Shown in pieces: positions 23,872 to 36,050 of a stretch of 64,000 bases of DNA. The stretch is taken from positions 28,821,063-28,885,062 of the forward strand of contig CM036179.1 in NCBI GenBank assembly GCA_020631735.1. Direction: 5' to 3'. The DNA comes from Saccharum officinarum (Eukaryota > Streptophyta > Magnoliopsida > Poales > Poaceae). The notes under the pieces were generated by a model. That model saw only the letters and a list, made by a program, of their open reading frames with translations, was not told the origin of the DNA and did no database searches. The position numbers and the translations under genes are program-made. Within the stretch, counting starts at the first letter, position 1, and each line of letters begins with the position of its first letter.

Positions 23872-25833
23872 TTACAATAGCCTATCAATGTAGTCTCTTC
23901 CGTACTGCGCCTTGTACTTCTTAGTCCTCGCAATGGAGAATGATCCTTTCTTGGTCAATATCTCGTCCATCACAAACCTTGCTATCTCCTCTTGAATTCC
24001 TCTCATCTCAAAATCTGGCAACTGGTTGTGATTGTTTGCTTTGCGCTGTAATTGAAGCAAGATGATATTGAGATGCACAAATGTAAGACAAAACAATAGA
24101 AATGGGATGCCTACATACCATGTCATCTCCCTTATTTGTTTTTGCGCCAAAGTATTTTAGCATTGCCCACATCACATAGAACCTGCATTCGTTGTTCCCC
24201 ATCGGTTGATCTAGGGTCTTGAGATCCTCCATATACTTTACACTGAATGGGGCACTCCATTGCTTTTGCATCTTGCTATCGAGATTTTTCCAATTAGGTA
24301 ATGCCTTCATTCTATGTTACATTGTAAATGAAGTGTGAAGACCGAGGACATTACAATATCCTATGTGATTAGAAAGTGTTGTGATATTGGGTTCACTTAC
24401 TTATTCAGCACTTTGACTAGGGGGTCGATAAGAGAAAGTGGCTTTTTCTTTGAGTCCCACACCTCGATATGTGAATCTTCAAGATAGATATCTACGAGGA
24501 TGAAATGGTTGCTGCAATCACAAAGTCCATGTTATTGAATGACATATCAAGAAAAGAAACACTAAAATAAGGGTCGAGAACACATACTCGCAGTTGTAGG
24601 GTAGGAGTACGTTTGTTTTGTTGTTTCTGAACATCCTTTCAAACTCAATCTTCAAACTTGTTTGTACATAGTCATCTTCACCAGGGGCGGTGCATGTTGT
24701 CTCATTTACAAATATGGGATCCAAGAAGTCTATATTGCTCAATTGCTTCTTTAGGCACTATTTTGCCATACACCTGCATAATAAAACATATGATATATTC
24801 AAATGCAAATCACGTAGTTTATTATAACGTTGTGAGGGTAGGGTACTTACATAGACCATATCATCAAAATCTGTGTATCGAGCGAGCATCGTTGGAAGAG
24901 CTGAAAGAGGTGTTCATAATAAATAATATGCACCGTTTCTTCAGGATGATTAAAAACCAGTCCGGGAGGGATGCAAACTTCAAAACCGACACAGTCTCCA
25001 TTGGCAGTATCCAGGGAGTAATAATCATGCAACTGTCGCATATATGTTGGCAAATCTCTATACTCTTGTTCGGTGGTGACCAAAGGATTGCCTCTTGAAT
25101 ACTTGTATGCGACCGTGGCTTTTTCAAAATCTCTCGTTCCGTAATACAACTCCGTGGCCCTCTCCATGGATATGCCCATGTTGTTGGCCAAGTTCTGTAT
25201 CTCTAGCAATTCTTTGGTGTGTATTTCTCTAGCTCTGATTTGATTACTCTCTTTGTTGTGTTGCCTTTCAAATTCGGTCTTTTGTCTCCACTTAGGTAGA
25301 CTGGCTATTCGATTAAAGAAGGCAACGGCGGCTTTCTTGCTTGGAGGCTCTACAGTCGGGTCCTTCATCTTACTCGTAATGCTAGCATCCACCTTCTTTT
25401 TACTTGTCTGGGGAGCATTACCAACCGAAACTGATGACCTCTTGTGTTGCGAGGTCGAACCTGATCGCACTTTGGATTTTTGCGGAGGAGGTGGAGGAGG
25501 TAGAGGAGGTGTTTTCTCCTTTGGCGGTGGAGGAGGTGTTTTCTTTGGCGGTGGAGGAGGTGTCTTCTCTTTCGAGGCAGGAGAGGGAGAATGAGGATCT
25601 TGCAGAGAAGAGAAACCTCTTGGCGGCGGCGATGCCGATGATTCACTATCATCCTCATCATCCGAAGATGGCTGCTCATCCAGCTTGATGAAGCGTTTGC
25701 GCCAAGCCACATGAGTGCCCAAGTTGTGAACAAGACGCGGCCTATCTTCCTCCACTGGGAAATCAATGTGTATCTTATTGTACTTCTTATCCAAGATCTT
25801 ATCAATGCTAACCCTGGCATACCCAGGTGGCAT
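23872..25833 (-). pseudogene. CACTA second gene: Ulp1-like (peptidase C48) protein, probably 5'-truncated
   Basis: Exon 25833-24851 starts PPGYARVSIDKIL, has an acidic Ser/Asp patch and a polyproline tract (PPPPPKKTPPPPPKE), then continues to a GTAAGT donor. Further exons lie at about 24770-24590 (ending PYNC), 24510-24410, 24310-24115 and 24046-23872 (ending YGRDYIDRLL). The catalytic layout of Ulp1/C48 cysteine proteases is visible: His in NHFILVDI, Asp in EVWDSKKK, Gln in QPMGNNEC and Cys in ECRFYVM. Such domains are known in plant CACTA ORFs and are related to SUMO proteases; the substrate is unknown. The 5' part abuts a deletion joining it to TNP2. Confidence 0.7.
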
Positions 25834-27742
25834 TGGCTTGCCTGAAAGATCTTATCAGTGTCCATGATGCCACCGGAAGTTTCAAGTGGCCATCCTCAAG
25901 AGTTATTGGGTGCAACTCCTTCCTGAGGCCCAGGTGTTGCATGTCCAAGCATGTCGCGAGAGAATCCTTTGTTGTTCCCCCAGTGTTCATCAACATGTTA
26001 AGTGTGTTACCACACACGTTTTTAGTTATGTGCATTGGATCAAGACAGTGACGTACACTCAAAAGTGGCCAATAAGGTAGTTCCTAAAAGATTGATTTTT
26101 TCTTCCAGATACTACCGGCTGGCGCTGGTACTGCACCTTCCCCCTTCCCAAGGACAACATCTGTGAGTTTGCTTACTTGTTTAAGTATCTGTTTCCCGTC
26201 TCGATACTTTGGAGGTCCACGTTTCTCAGTAGTCCCATTAAAATCTTTTCTATTCCTGCGGTAAGGGTGATCCCTTCGTAGGAACCTACGATGTCCCATA
26301 TAGACCATCTTCTTGTTTTCTGGTAGATGTATAGCATCAGTCTCGTCCAAGCACTCGACACACCCAGTGTATCCTTTTGTCTTCTCTCCAGACAAGCAAC
26401 CTCGCCCTGGCAGGTCAGTGATTGTAGCGATAAGTATAGCCTTTATCGTGACATGTTCTTTTTTGTACTCATCCCAAACATCCTTCACACCCATCTCCCA
26501 TATCTGTAGTAGTTCATCGATCACTGGTTGTAGAAGCACATCGATATCATTACCAGGTTGTTTTGGCCCTTGGATTAGTAGTGGCATCTGGATGTATGAC
26601 CGTTTCATACAAAGCCAGGGTGGAAGGTTGTATATACATAGCGTCACTGGCCAAGTGCTATGATTGCTTCTAACCTGGTCAAACGGATTCATCCCATCTG
26701 TGCTCAAACCTATCCAAAGATGCCTTACCTCTCCACCGATGTTCTTATAGAACATAGTGTTGATAGTCCTCCAATCCGACCCGTCGGTAGGGTGCCTCAA
26801 CATTGTATCTTTCTTACGCTCTTCGCCGTGCCAACGCAATAGTTTGGCTGACTTTGCATTTGTAAACAACCTATGCACTCGTGGAGCTATAGGAAAATAC
26901 CATACGACCTTTATGGGCCCTCCTCTGGTCTTGCTTCCCTGATTTGACAGCCCTTGCTTGTATCGGGGAGCTTTACACTTGGGACACGCATCCAAGTCTT
27001 TGTATTTTTCTCCACGGTACAATATGCAATCGTTGGAACACGCGTGTATTTTCTCAACCTCGAGGCCGATTGGGCAAATCATTTGCTTGGCCAGGTAAGT
27101 CTTTTCTGGTAACTCGCTACCCTTCGGGAGCAGTTTATGTAGTATACCTAACAAGCTATCGAAGCCTTTATCACTCAATCCATTCGTTGATTTGAACTCT
27201 AATAGCATGATGTTGGCTTCCAGTTTGCTTATTGGGCAGGTCGGATACAATGGTGTTTTTGCATCCTTTCTCATGATCTCCAGTTTTTTCAACTGTGTAG
27301 CACTAAGGAATCCGCCATGCACATCATGTAGAAACTGTGAAATGCCATCATTTTCCTCTATGTCGTCAACTAATGTATTCCTAAACACATTATCGTTGGT
27401 AGGCACAGGTACTGTGTAGCATTGGTAATCATCAATAGGCAGAAATGCGTTTAGGGATACGCTAGGCATGGGCACATCATCATTGTTTTCTTGTGCAACA
27501 TTTTGACCAACCTCCCCATGCAAAGTCCAAATCGTGTAGTCTCTCATGAACCCCCTGGTAATCAAGTGCAATCGTATATGCTCCACATCGCCCCATTTTC
27601 TCGTATTCTTGCAATCTTTGCATGGACAGAATACAGGCTGTGAGTCCCCAGCATTGGCTCTAGCGAGCTTGATGAAATCGTCGATGCCCGTCAAGTACCG
27701 TTGGTCTGTACATGACAGATCGTACATCCACCCTCGATCCAT
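25808..27742 (-). pseudogene. TNP2-type CACTA transposase with premature stop
   Basis: It starts at ATG 27742, just after a plausible acceptor (CCTGTGCAG). The N-terminus (MDRGWMYD, DFIKLARANA, CPCKDCKN, HLITRGFM, WTLHGE) is the transposase-associated domain. The TNP2 domain follows, with DKGFDSLLGILHKLLPKG, CSNDCILYRGEY-like text, CPKCKAPRY, LSTDGMNPF and KGYTGCVEC. A single TAG at 26086-26084 interrupts WKKKSIF/ELPYWPLLSVRHC; the frame then resumes to DPMHITKNV and KLPVASWTL before the internal deletion. TNP2 normally cuts the element ends in the nucleus. The stop and the missing C-terminus make this copy non-functional. Confidence 0.85.
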
Positions 27743-27800
27743 GTCTGCACAGGTAAAATGGGCCGGGCAGATGAAACATAGGAAAGTTTTAATAAGAAAC

Positions 27801-28079
27801 AATTATTGCACAATATTGAAGAACAATTATTCTACTCCATGCAACATAAAAATGGAGACACTAATTTAAAAAAGACTAAATTTGGAGACATGATCATGAA
27901 TAACAATGTAGCTCCAAACAATGCCCATATAAATTAAAAATCGTAGCCCCATAAAAAATAATTATTGCACAATATTGTATAATAATTATTCTACTCCATG
28001 CCACATAAAAATAGAGACATTAATTTAAAAAAATACTAAAATTGGAGACATGATCATGAACAACAATGTAGCTCCAAAC
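27801..28079. repeat. imperfect direct duplication, about 120-bp units
   Basis: ATTATTGCACAATATTG...GTAGCTCCAAAC occurs at about 27801-27919 and again at about 27960-28079, with small differences, upstream of the TNP2 gene and inside the inner CACTA. Confidence 0.7.
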
Positions 28080-28249
28080 CAGTGGTGGATGCAGGATGAT
28101 AATCAAGGGGGGGCTAAAAACAATGGAGATGTTGATTTGCATCAAGATTTAATGGTGATTTGAGATTTTTGCTACAGTGTTTCTAGTAGTAAATCAAGTC
28201 ATTAGGGGGGCTGGAACCCACCCAGCCCCCTGTAGATCTGCCACTACTG
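28080..28249. mobile_element. hAT MITE inside the inner CACTA
   Basis: The ends CAGTGGTGGATGC / CTGCCACTACTG are flanked by CTCCAAAC at 28072-28079 and 28250-28257. It is in opposite orientation to the E3 intron MITE and shares the internal AATCAAGTCATTAGGGGGGC-type sequence. Confidence 0.9.
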
Positions 28250-29199
28250 CTCCAAACAATGCATTGTTTGGTGACACATGGGTTAATTTGCTCATCAACA
28301 TTGTAAAAGAATCTACTCTACTCCTAAGAACCAATTATAACATCACATACTAACAATGCATTATAGCCATGAATTAGAAAAGTGCTCTGTAGAAGAATGG
28401 AGAAATAAGAATGAGAATCAAGCATTATAGCCATCAAAACAAAGCTAATTAAGCAACAAAATCGAAGGAATGGAGGCTGGTTACTAACCTTAAAGAAAAA
28501 AGATCAAGCCATTCTTCCAAATCCAAGTGGTAGCTTCACGGATTTGGGTGACCGCAACATTGGAGGGAGTGGCCCAAACGCGCGCCTCTATTCTCGGGAT
28601 AAAAGAGTAGAGGAAGAAGATGACGGCTACAACCTTTTTGTGCTGTCAGGCTCATCACTGTCGGTTCTATCCTAGAACCGACAGTGATAGAATCAAATTA
28701 TTGTCGGTTCTTGGCTTGAACCGGCAGTGATAAGTGGAGTTGTCATCACTGCCGACGGGAGGCACAAACCGGCAGTGATAGTTGTCATCACTGCCGGTTC
28801 TCGCACCTCCCAATTATTTTCTAGTTGTCAGAGCCTAGAACCGGCAGTGAAGGGTCATCACAGCCGGTTGTCCTAATTTCGGCAGTGATGTGGCCGGCAC
28901 TGATGACTGAATCTGTAGTAGTGCCACAACCCTTAAACAACGACTGACTTGAAGTTGCTGTAAGGGGTGTACAGCAATGGACAGTCCGTTGCTAAATGTT
29001 ATAGCGACGGACCCCAGCAGTTGCTATTGAAGCCGTCATTGTATGTATATAGCGACGGACCTTCATCTTTAGCGACGGACTGTCCATCGCCCTAGCTTTA
29101 GCAATGGACAGCTTGTTAGAAGTTTTAGCAATGGATAGTTCATCATAGTGAAAACATTTAGCAACCGACAGTCCATCGGTCTTAGTTAAATAGGTAAAA

Positions 29200-32100
29200 A
29201 AAAGTCCATCTAGCTCAGTTAAATAGGTAAAAAAATCCAAATATATTTAAAACTCAACCACATTCAGAACCAATACAATATTGAATGCCATACACAAATA
29301 GGCACATTAATCGTACTCTCATTCATCCATATCAAATGAGTACATATATAATCATGTCACTAGCTTAAACACAGTAGAAGCAATAGGCAAATATATACAT
29401 CTCTATTTCTATGTAGATCACATACGGTATTTAGCAGTGGGAAAGGTCAAGATCAGTTCTTCTAAAATGGGAGTTAATCTTTCATATAAAAAGGCATACT
29501 TTTGGCCTCATAAGCACTATGACAATCGACTATATATAAGCGTGGTTACAACATCTACATATCCTTATGTCTGATGACATATTCATGTTGGCATTGAAGG
29601 TGTCGATTCAATCCATATCAGATATCCTGCAAAATGACAGTAAACGGATCAGGCCATCAGCATGTGAGCATATCTTGTAAAATACCATAACAACGTGTAA
29701 TTGTTCCAAGGGAGCAACAATAATCTTAGCAGACCATTGGAACCATATAACGGTTTCTTTTGTCGGCATAACTTAAAAGAATAGTTAGACAGCAAACCAA
29801 ATGCGAAACGCAGACTAATTACCCCCTTTTGAAGCAGACGTATATTGAATGTCTTACTGCTAGCACTACAAATATGACTTTGCACATTGCACCAAAGTAC
29901 AAGGCAAGAAAAATGGAAACCGTCAATTTTGTAAACTAAAAATGCAGGAGATAAGTTGCATATATGACCATATAATAGATCTTATTTTAACAAGCTACAA
30001 TCGCTCAACATTTGGATCTTATAGAGGAGATTATGGAGCTGGGACAGTGAATTCAGTCCTAATCGTAATGCGTAATTACTCAATTCTTTGTATAAAAAAA
30101 CAGAGGCTGTATGACAGGCTGTGGATATCACAATTACCAGATGGGATGAAGTCGTTGCGATGAACTGTAGAGAATAACCAGCAAGGGGCCTCAGGCTGTG
30201 ACTAACAGCCATGATGATCTTGTCCTCCAACCATAGGATTAGAAGATCAGATGGTTTCAGTAATGACCATATCCTAAAAATATACAGAGTAGTGCTACAT
30301 TATTAGGAGTAATGACCATATGGGAAATACAGAACAGAAGCAATGCTACATTATTAGGAAATAGTAGAGAGGTATTGCACAAATAAACATAGCATGCATC
30401 TACTCAAGTCTTGGTGAGAATACACACTTATTCCCTGATTCGTTAGAATCATAAAGCTGTATTTGAAATTTGTGTAGGTGTCAATAGATCATGATGTAGG
30501 ACATCCGATAAGAAGGCTGGCAGCAATAGAGAATGAGCATTGCTACTTACCTCCCAAAATAACAAACTCAAACCTGCGAAGATCATCAGTAGTATTCCCA
30601 AGTTACATGAGAGTTCATTTTCATCACAGGTGGTACTAAAGAGCATCAGGGGAAAATAGCAGTTTTGGCATGGACAGAGCACTAAATTCTGGAAGAGATC
30701 TGAAGTGTGAAATACTCCTGTATCTAAGCCTTCTCAAAAACAAACCAGACCTAAACATCATATCATATAGTAGTATATAGCTATGCCCCCAAATAGCATT
30801 GTTTAGTGATGCAGATTTGATCAGTCATCTTATCATATGCCAATGGGTGATTTCAAATTTCCTTTTGGTGAGGCCTAGTTAATAGCATATATTTTCACCA
30901 TATTTGACCCAACGAAAAGTTGGTCCCTCTATATTAAGATATATTATAATGCACACATTACCATGCAGAATCACATAAATTAGGTTAATTTTAAATAACA
31001 ATTACAGTTGTACATGGTATTAGATATAGAGAACAATGAGAGTAGTGCTACTGGAACTCCATTCTAAAAAGAAGATGCAGCCCTTCAATATCTTACCTTT
31101 GAGAAAGCAGCCGTGAGCGGGCATGTAATCTAGAACACGATAGACTAGATTCATTTACAGTCACTAACTGATCCGGTGTACCGAATTCGTCCACCCGAAA
31201 GGTCGCGTTTGCGTGTGGACTGCTCGGTTCCCCCTTATGCCTACAATGAAGAAATCAAACAATAGTTCAGTAGAAACAAATCAATGTACATATGCAAGAT
31301 TTTGAAAAAGCCGAACCCAAACACAGCTGATCTCATCGACACGGGTGAGGCCAGGCAGCAACTCGCTACCAGTAGGAAGAATTAGGCCACCAATTCAGAA
31401 AAAATGCATAGGTTACACTTAGAACTTTGAAAGTATGTGATTCTTCATCCGCCACCAGATCTAGCACAAACGATGGAACTATATAAGCCAATTATAGAAA
31501 ACTTGGTACTAAAGATCCATTGGAACCAGATTTAGTATGTACAAAATTTTTGAAGTGAGTGGAACCATAATTACCTTAGTGAAGGTGACAGGATGAAATT
31601 TGCAGCACTTTACAGCTCATTGAGCCAGCCAGCGAATGAAGGCAGCTCTGTCCAACTCCAAGACATTTCGAAGCAGAGCAGAATATGACTGACAATATAT
31701 ATACACCTGTGATTAGATCAGATCGGAATACAAATAATTCAAGAAAGAATAATCACTAACAACGTTGTTATATTTGTGAGCTGATTAAACAAATCATTGT
31801 TGCTCATATCCCTGCAGAACACTAAAGAACAATTAAGGCCAGAAAATAACATGTTCTCTGTAAACATCCGAGCATTGGCATTTAAGAGAGCATGTGAGAT
31901 ATAAATTACAGCTAAACTAGTACGGTTAGCTAGTTCATGTTATAGCCGAAGGTGTCCTTAAGCCGCATCCCAGATAACTGAATACAACATATCTGAATTC
32001 CAGTATCTCTTTTGTGCAATTAGCCAAATTCAGTGGCGTGTAGACAGCTCTGTATCTGAACCCAAAATTCATGATTCACTAAGAAAATTTTCTATAGAGT

Positions 32101-32500
32101 TGTGGACAGCACACCTACCCAAATTTCATGAAACATTCATATGTAGGAACCTGATTTTTCAGAATTCATCTGCAGTCGCGATGGACTGACTTGAACTTGA
32201 AAGGTATAGCAATCACAACCTAATATCATTGTGCTAATATCCTGCTCAACTCAGATCTAGCACTGTGACTTCTCATACAAATCACATGCACATCAAACGA
32301 AACACAACGTACAAAAAATTTATCAGATACAGGTGCAATTCTTTTGTATGCAAAGTTACCACTAAAATTAAGGCAAGAGTGGAACTGTCCATACCATAAG
32401 GGGAGAATTAGTCCAATGAGCAGCTACGTTACTACCGAGTACGAATTACAAGAAGGGCAAGTTTTGCTAAAAAAACTAGAAGAGCAAGCCATAGTACCTT
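29200..32500. other. interior of the outer CACTA, no gene seen
   Basis: AT-rich sequence with no long open frame and no family I recognise on either strand. A short GC-richer stretch near 31120-31230 could be a captured exon, but I cannot support that. Confidence 0.4.
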
Positions 32501-32529
32501 TCCTCACTGCATAACCGATTGGGTATCGT

Positions 32530-33060
32530 ATCGTGATGGGTAAGACACCGCGGCCCGTGCGAGGTGTTGCGCACACGCTGCCGGAGGGGTGCGCCGCCGA
32601 AGAGGCCGCGGCCTGCCCACCGCGCCGCCACCACCGTCGTGGATGTGCGGATCTAGGTCGTGCTCATCAGATCCCGCCTCCACTATCGACGAATCCCGCG
32701 AGGAGGGCCAGCGCACCACCCATCGGATCTCACACCGAAAGGGAAGGGAGCAGTGCGGCAAGGGAGAGGCACGGTCACACGGGGAGGGGCAACGGGAGCA
32801 GCCGACGACCATCTGACGGGGAGATGAAGGCGACCATCCGAGCGGCACGGCTGACGTCCTGGGGCGGGTGGCTGGGCAGGCGCTGGGGCGAGCAGCCGCC
32901 AGGGGCAGGGGCTGGGGGCGGGCCGGTGGGGGTGACCGGCCGGCCGACGGAGGTGGGCGGAGGGGATGGGACGGGACGGGGACGGGGACGGGCGGGCGGC
33001 GGGGGAGGCGGGCGGGTCGCGTGCGTGGAGGCGTGTGGCGGGCAGCGATAGAGTGAGATA
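32530..33060. other. GC-rich, CpG-rich segment in the outer CACTA
   Basis: About 530 bases of very GC-rich, purine-skewed sequence (GGGGACGGGGACGGG type) lie just inside the right subterminal repeats. Long open frames on both strands are expected from composition alone and match no family I know. A promoter or 5'UTR of the element, or captured host sequence, are both possible. Confidence 0.35.
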
Positions 33061-33578
33061 AGAGAGGAAATGAGTTTGGTCTGTGCGGACTTAGGGTTTA
33101 CATCACTCTTGGGCCAAAATTTTCGCGGGAGTGGGCCAGAAACGTCCAGCCAACGGACATCAGTATTTAGCAACGGATGATCTGACTCGGCTACTCAGAT
33201 ACAGCGACCGATCATCCAACGCAAAATCAAAAAATGTATAGCAACAGACCATTCCTCGCCGTATTCAATTTTAGCAACTGACGGTCCTTCACAAACATTT
33301 AGCGACTCACCGTTCAACGCTAATTATCAACTTTTAGCAACTGCAGTGAGTTGTTATTTAAGGGCTGTGGTGTAGTGTTATATACACCATAAAAAATAAA
33401 TTTAAACATATGACTGTACAATAGAAAGAATGGGAGATACAACTAATACACATACATATCGTACAACACAAGCAACTCCATTATTCAAGCATTTTGACCA
33501 GCTATACATCTTTAACCCAAACTCCTGTGACTAATCAGTCACCGGAAATAATAATCCTGGATGACAGAGCTCTCATCA

Positions 33579-34882
33579 TCACTTGAACTGCAACTTGGAT
33601 GCAAATGTTTGGCCAAACTTCCATCCTTGTGGCACCATATTTGTGAATTCAATAGTTTTCCCATCTGTGTCGGTGAGTCTAAACGAGAGCATCTGCCCTG
33701 TAAGATATGCAAGAAGTGCCATTTTGCGCCCCAGTTGTGTGCCAATGGAGACCACTTACTCGAATTGGAGCTCTTGACTTCCATAGACTTGATGGAGCTG
33801 GCAGCCGCAACGTTGGTCACAAGCACAAGATTGAAGTAGTCATGCCCGTTGATGGTGAAGCGCACCCCATCTCGCTTCACGCAAGGAACTCTACAAGCAA
33901 GAAATTAGTTGTAGTACTAGGATATTGCACTGCATCCCAAATTCCCATCAAGTTTTTGTTTTTTTATGATAGGTCGAAGCCAGCTAGGAAGATGTAGTAG
34001 GAAATTAAATAAAAATACCTCTACATGACGGGGATGATGCCTCTGCCATAGACTCCAATCTTCTCCCAAGCCAGCTGCGCCATGTCGAAGTGCGGGCGTT
34101 GCTTATTGCACCAACCGCCATCGGGCAGCGCGGAGTTGGGCGGGCAGAAATTGGTGGCGGTGACGGTCACCGTGACTAGGAATGGCAGCGGGGCGGGTTC
34201 GGGGTGAATATCCGCAGGTTTCGGGTCTAGCGGTTTCAGGTTCGGGTTTGATTTTTTGCCCACGGTTTTCGGATTCAGATACCCGAAACTTATCGGGTTT
34301 GGTTTCGGGTTACGGTTTTCACCCGCGGATACCCAATGGATCTCCGAAATATAACATTTTGAATAAAACTCAAGTGTTTTTATTAATAATTTGTTTATGT
34401 AAGCTATTAAATTTGTTCTAAGTTGAGTCATGAAATTGTATGTTGTTTATCGCCTCTTGTTTATACATTTGAATATGTAATATATGTCATATATATGTTG
34501 CTAAAAATTCTTTACTTATTATTTTTCTTATTGCTTATAGTGGGCGGTTTCGGGTTTCGGTTAACCATTCAGGTTTCGGGTATCCACCGGGTTTGATTTT
34601 GGGTTTGGATTATCACCCGAAACGGTGTTTAGGGCGGTTTCGGGTTTTGAGTTCTGGTTTCGGGTTCAGGTCCGCAAAGACTCCACCCGATCCGAATCCG
34701 CCCTGTTACCATCCTGAACCGTGACGCCGGGCTTGCAGAACCTCGGGTCAGCTCTCTTGCGGTCGCACACGATCTTGTAGCACTGCCCGCATGAGGCCCC
34801 ATCCTGAAGAGCATTGTGCTCAGGGCCGCCGTCCGCGTGCCGTAGCCCTGGGAGCAGAGGTTCCCGTATCGAGATGCGCCGC
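33579..34882 (-). pseudogene. beta-expansin copy E5, broken
   Basis: This is the block B partner of E1, here with exon 3 visible (33579-33890). Exon 3 has a one-base deletion near 33713 that turns WHSLAYLTG into a shifted frame. Exon 2 (34018-34882) is split by the same hAT-like insert as E1. The GACGYG motif has become GASRYG, losing a conserved cysteine and glycine. Exon 1 is absent, with the gypsy snippet (34918-35001) in its place. With four independent lesions it is a clear pseudogene. Confidence 0.92.
34177..34717. mobile_element. hAT-like element in E5 exon 2
   Basis: This is the block B copy of the 160-693 element. Its 8-bp TSD, ACCGTGAC, is perfect on both sides (34169-34176 and 34718-34725). 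Confidence 0.88.
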
Positions 34883-34917
34883 CTGCCATTGTACACATAT
34901 ATTACTAGATTAGATCG

Positions 34918-35001
34918 ATGGACGTCACCTTCGGCCAGCCGGACAACTTTCGCAAGGAGCCGCTCACCTTCGAGGTGGTCGGCTTCCCCGGCGTCTATTA
35001 A
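34918..35001 (+). pseudogene. Ty3/gypsy polyprotein snippet (block B copy)
   Basis: It has the same 27 codons and stop as 894-977. Confidence 0.5.
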
Positions 35002-35193
35002 TAGAAAGCTAATGGTGACTTCTAAGTACCGAACTCTCTTCTTTTTTTAGTTTAAACTTGGAGATTTAAGGTAGGAAAAAAGAAAAGTAGGGTTCCTCTA
35101 ACTCTAGAGCATAAAAAGGTAGCCTATACTAAATCTGAATTTATTTTGCATGGTCAGTTCTTCGATTTGATCTCATATAATGTTTTCATACAC

Positions 35194-35415
35194 ATGAACA
35201 TGTATAGGTTCAGAAGTGGTTCAAATCAACCAGAACCACTTTCAATTGAGCTTCCTACGTCCAAAGATAAACTAGAAGCTGTTGTTAAGTTAAAGGGCAA
35301 AAGGAGGAAGAAAGAAGTAGATAAAAACGTTGCAAAAAATCTTTTATCGCAGCTTGATAGCCCTGCAATGGACATAAGGAGCAAAAAAAACTTCAACCTA
35401 GTGGTCCTGCACTGA
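35194..35415 (+). CDS. unrecognised 73-aa lysine-rich ORF (block B copy)
   Basis: The predicted protein is identical to the 1171-1392 ORF. Upstream the frame stays open to about 35146. Family and expression are unknown. Confidence 0.3.
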   Translation: MNMYRFRSGSNQPEPLSIELPTSKDKLEAVVKLKGKRRKKEVDKNVAKNLLSQLDSPAMDIRSKKNFNLVVLH

Positions 35416-36050
35416 GCACAAGAAGCAAAAGAAGGCCGAGTTTGTGATTCTTGTATGAGAAAATTGCCTAAATGTGTATTGTGTTAGAGATGTCTGTGTC
35501 TTGTAATGGATGCAAACCTGTGAAAATGTTTCTGTGCATGTGAACTTGAATGTAACTCTTATTGTGATCATGGATGCTAAATATTGCATTTATCTTGAAC
35601 CTGTGAGTTTTTCAAAATAAATGTGTTATTGTCATGCTGCATGTCATCTTTTCAAATTAGATGTTGTTGGAGACCTATTTTATTGTTGTTATTCATGTAC
35701 CTAAAGTAATTTTGAACTAAATATAATTATAAGTAATTATATAAGATGATGTTTCATCCTTTATTTATTTAACATAAGCAAAAACTGAAACATTGCAGTT
35801 TGACATAAAAACATTCATAAAACGTAGCAATATCAACCATGGAATGTTAGGACCGGTAAAAAAACTCCAGAGGTAAAATGGACTTTTCACATAGGACTTA
35901 ACACTGTTAGCAACCCAAATTGATGGAAATGTCAAATAGGAAAGGAAAACTCGAGTTGAGGACATATAGGAAAGATTTTCAGTTTCGGTGTCAAATAGGA
36001 AAGAAGCATTATTTTCAGGGCCAAATAGGAAATTTTCTCTACACAGTGTA
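35416..36050. other. AT-rich spacer of block B
   Basis: Matches 1393-2030 of block A; no gene seen. Confidence 0.5.

Larger units (their letters stand above)
23403..28923 (-). mobile_element. inner CACTA (En/Spm) transposon with TNP2 and Ulp1-like genes
   Basis: The ends are CACTACAGCAGAG (left) and, reverse-complemented, CACTACTACAGATTCAG (right), with CCA on both sides (23400-23402, 28924-28926). Arrays of ATCACTGCCGGTT occupy both subterminal regions (23420-23660, 28640-28900), as expected for transposase binding. Genes run on the minus strand: a TNP2-type transposase, then a proline-rich Ulp1-like protease gene. It looks defective through a nonsense codon and an internal deletion, but its termini are intact, so it could be mobilised in trans. 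Confidence 0.93.
23393..33377. mobile_element. outer CACTA transposon, non-autonomous, interrupted
   Basis: The left terminus is CACTACACCA, continued across the inner insertion by CAACCCTTAAACAACGACT. The right terminus, reverse-complemented, is CACTACACCACAGCCCTTAA. TTA flanks both ends (23390-23392 and 33378-33380). The matching flank of E6 and E7 (CATATTTATATACACC) is an empty site with one TTA. Without the inner element it is about 4.5 kb. AGCGACGGAC / TAGCAACGGAC subterminal repeats lie at about 28975-29200 and 33155-33360. No transposase ORF is visible. Confidence 0.9.

Noticed and set aside
25253..25594. Plus-strand Gly-rich frame with GGGGGR runs
   Set aside because: It is the antisense shadow of the polyproline tract of the CACTA second gene.
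32533..33051. 172-codon open frame rich in Gly and Arg
   Set aside because: Explained by extreme GC content; equally long frames exist on the opposite strand.
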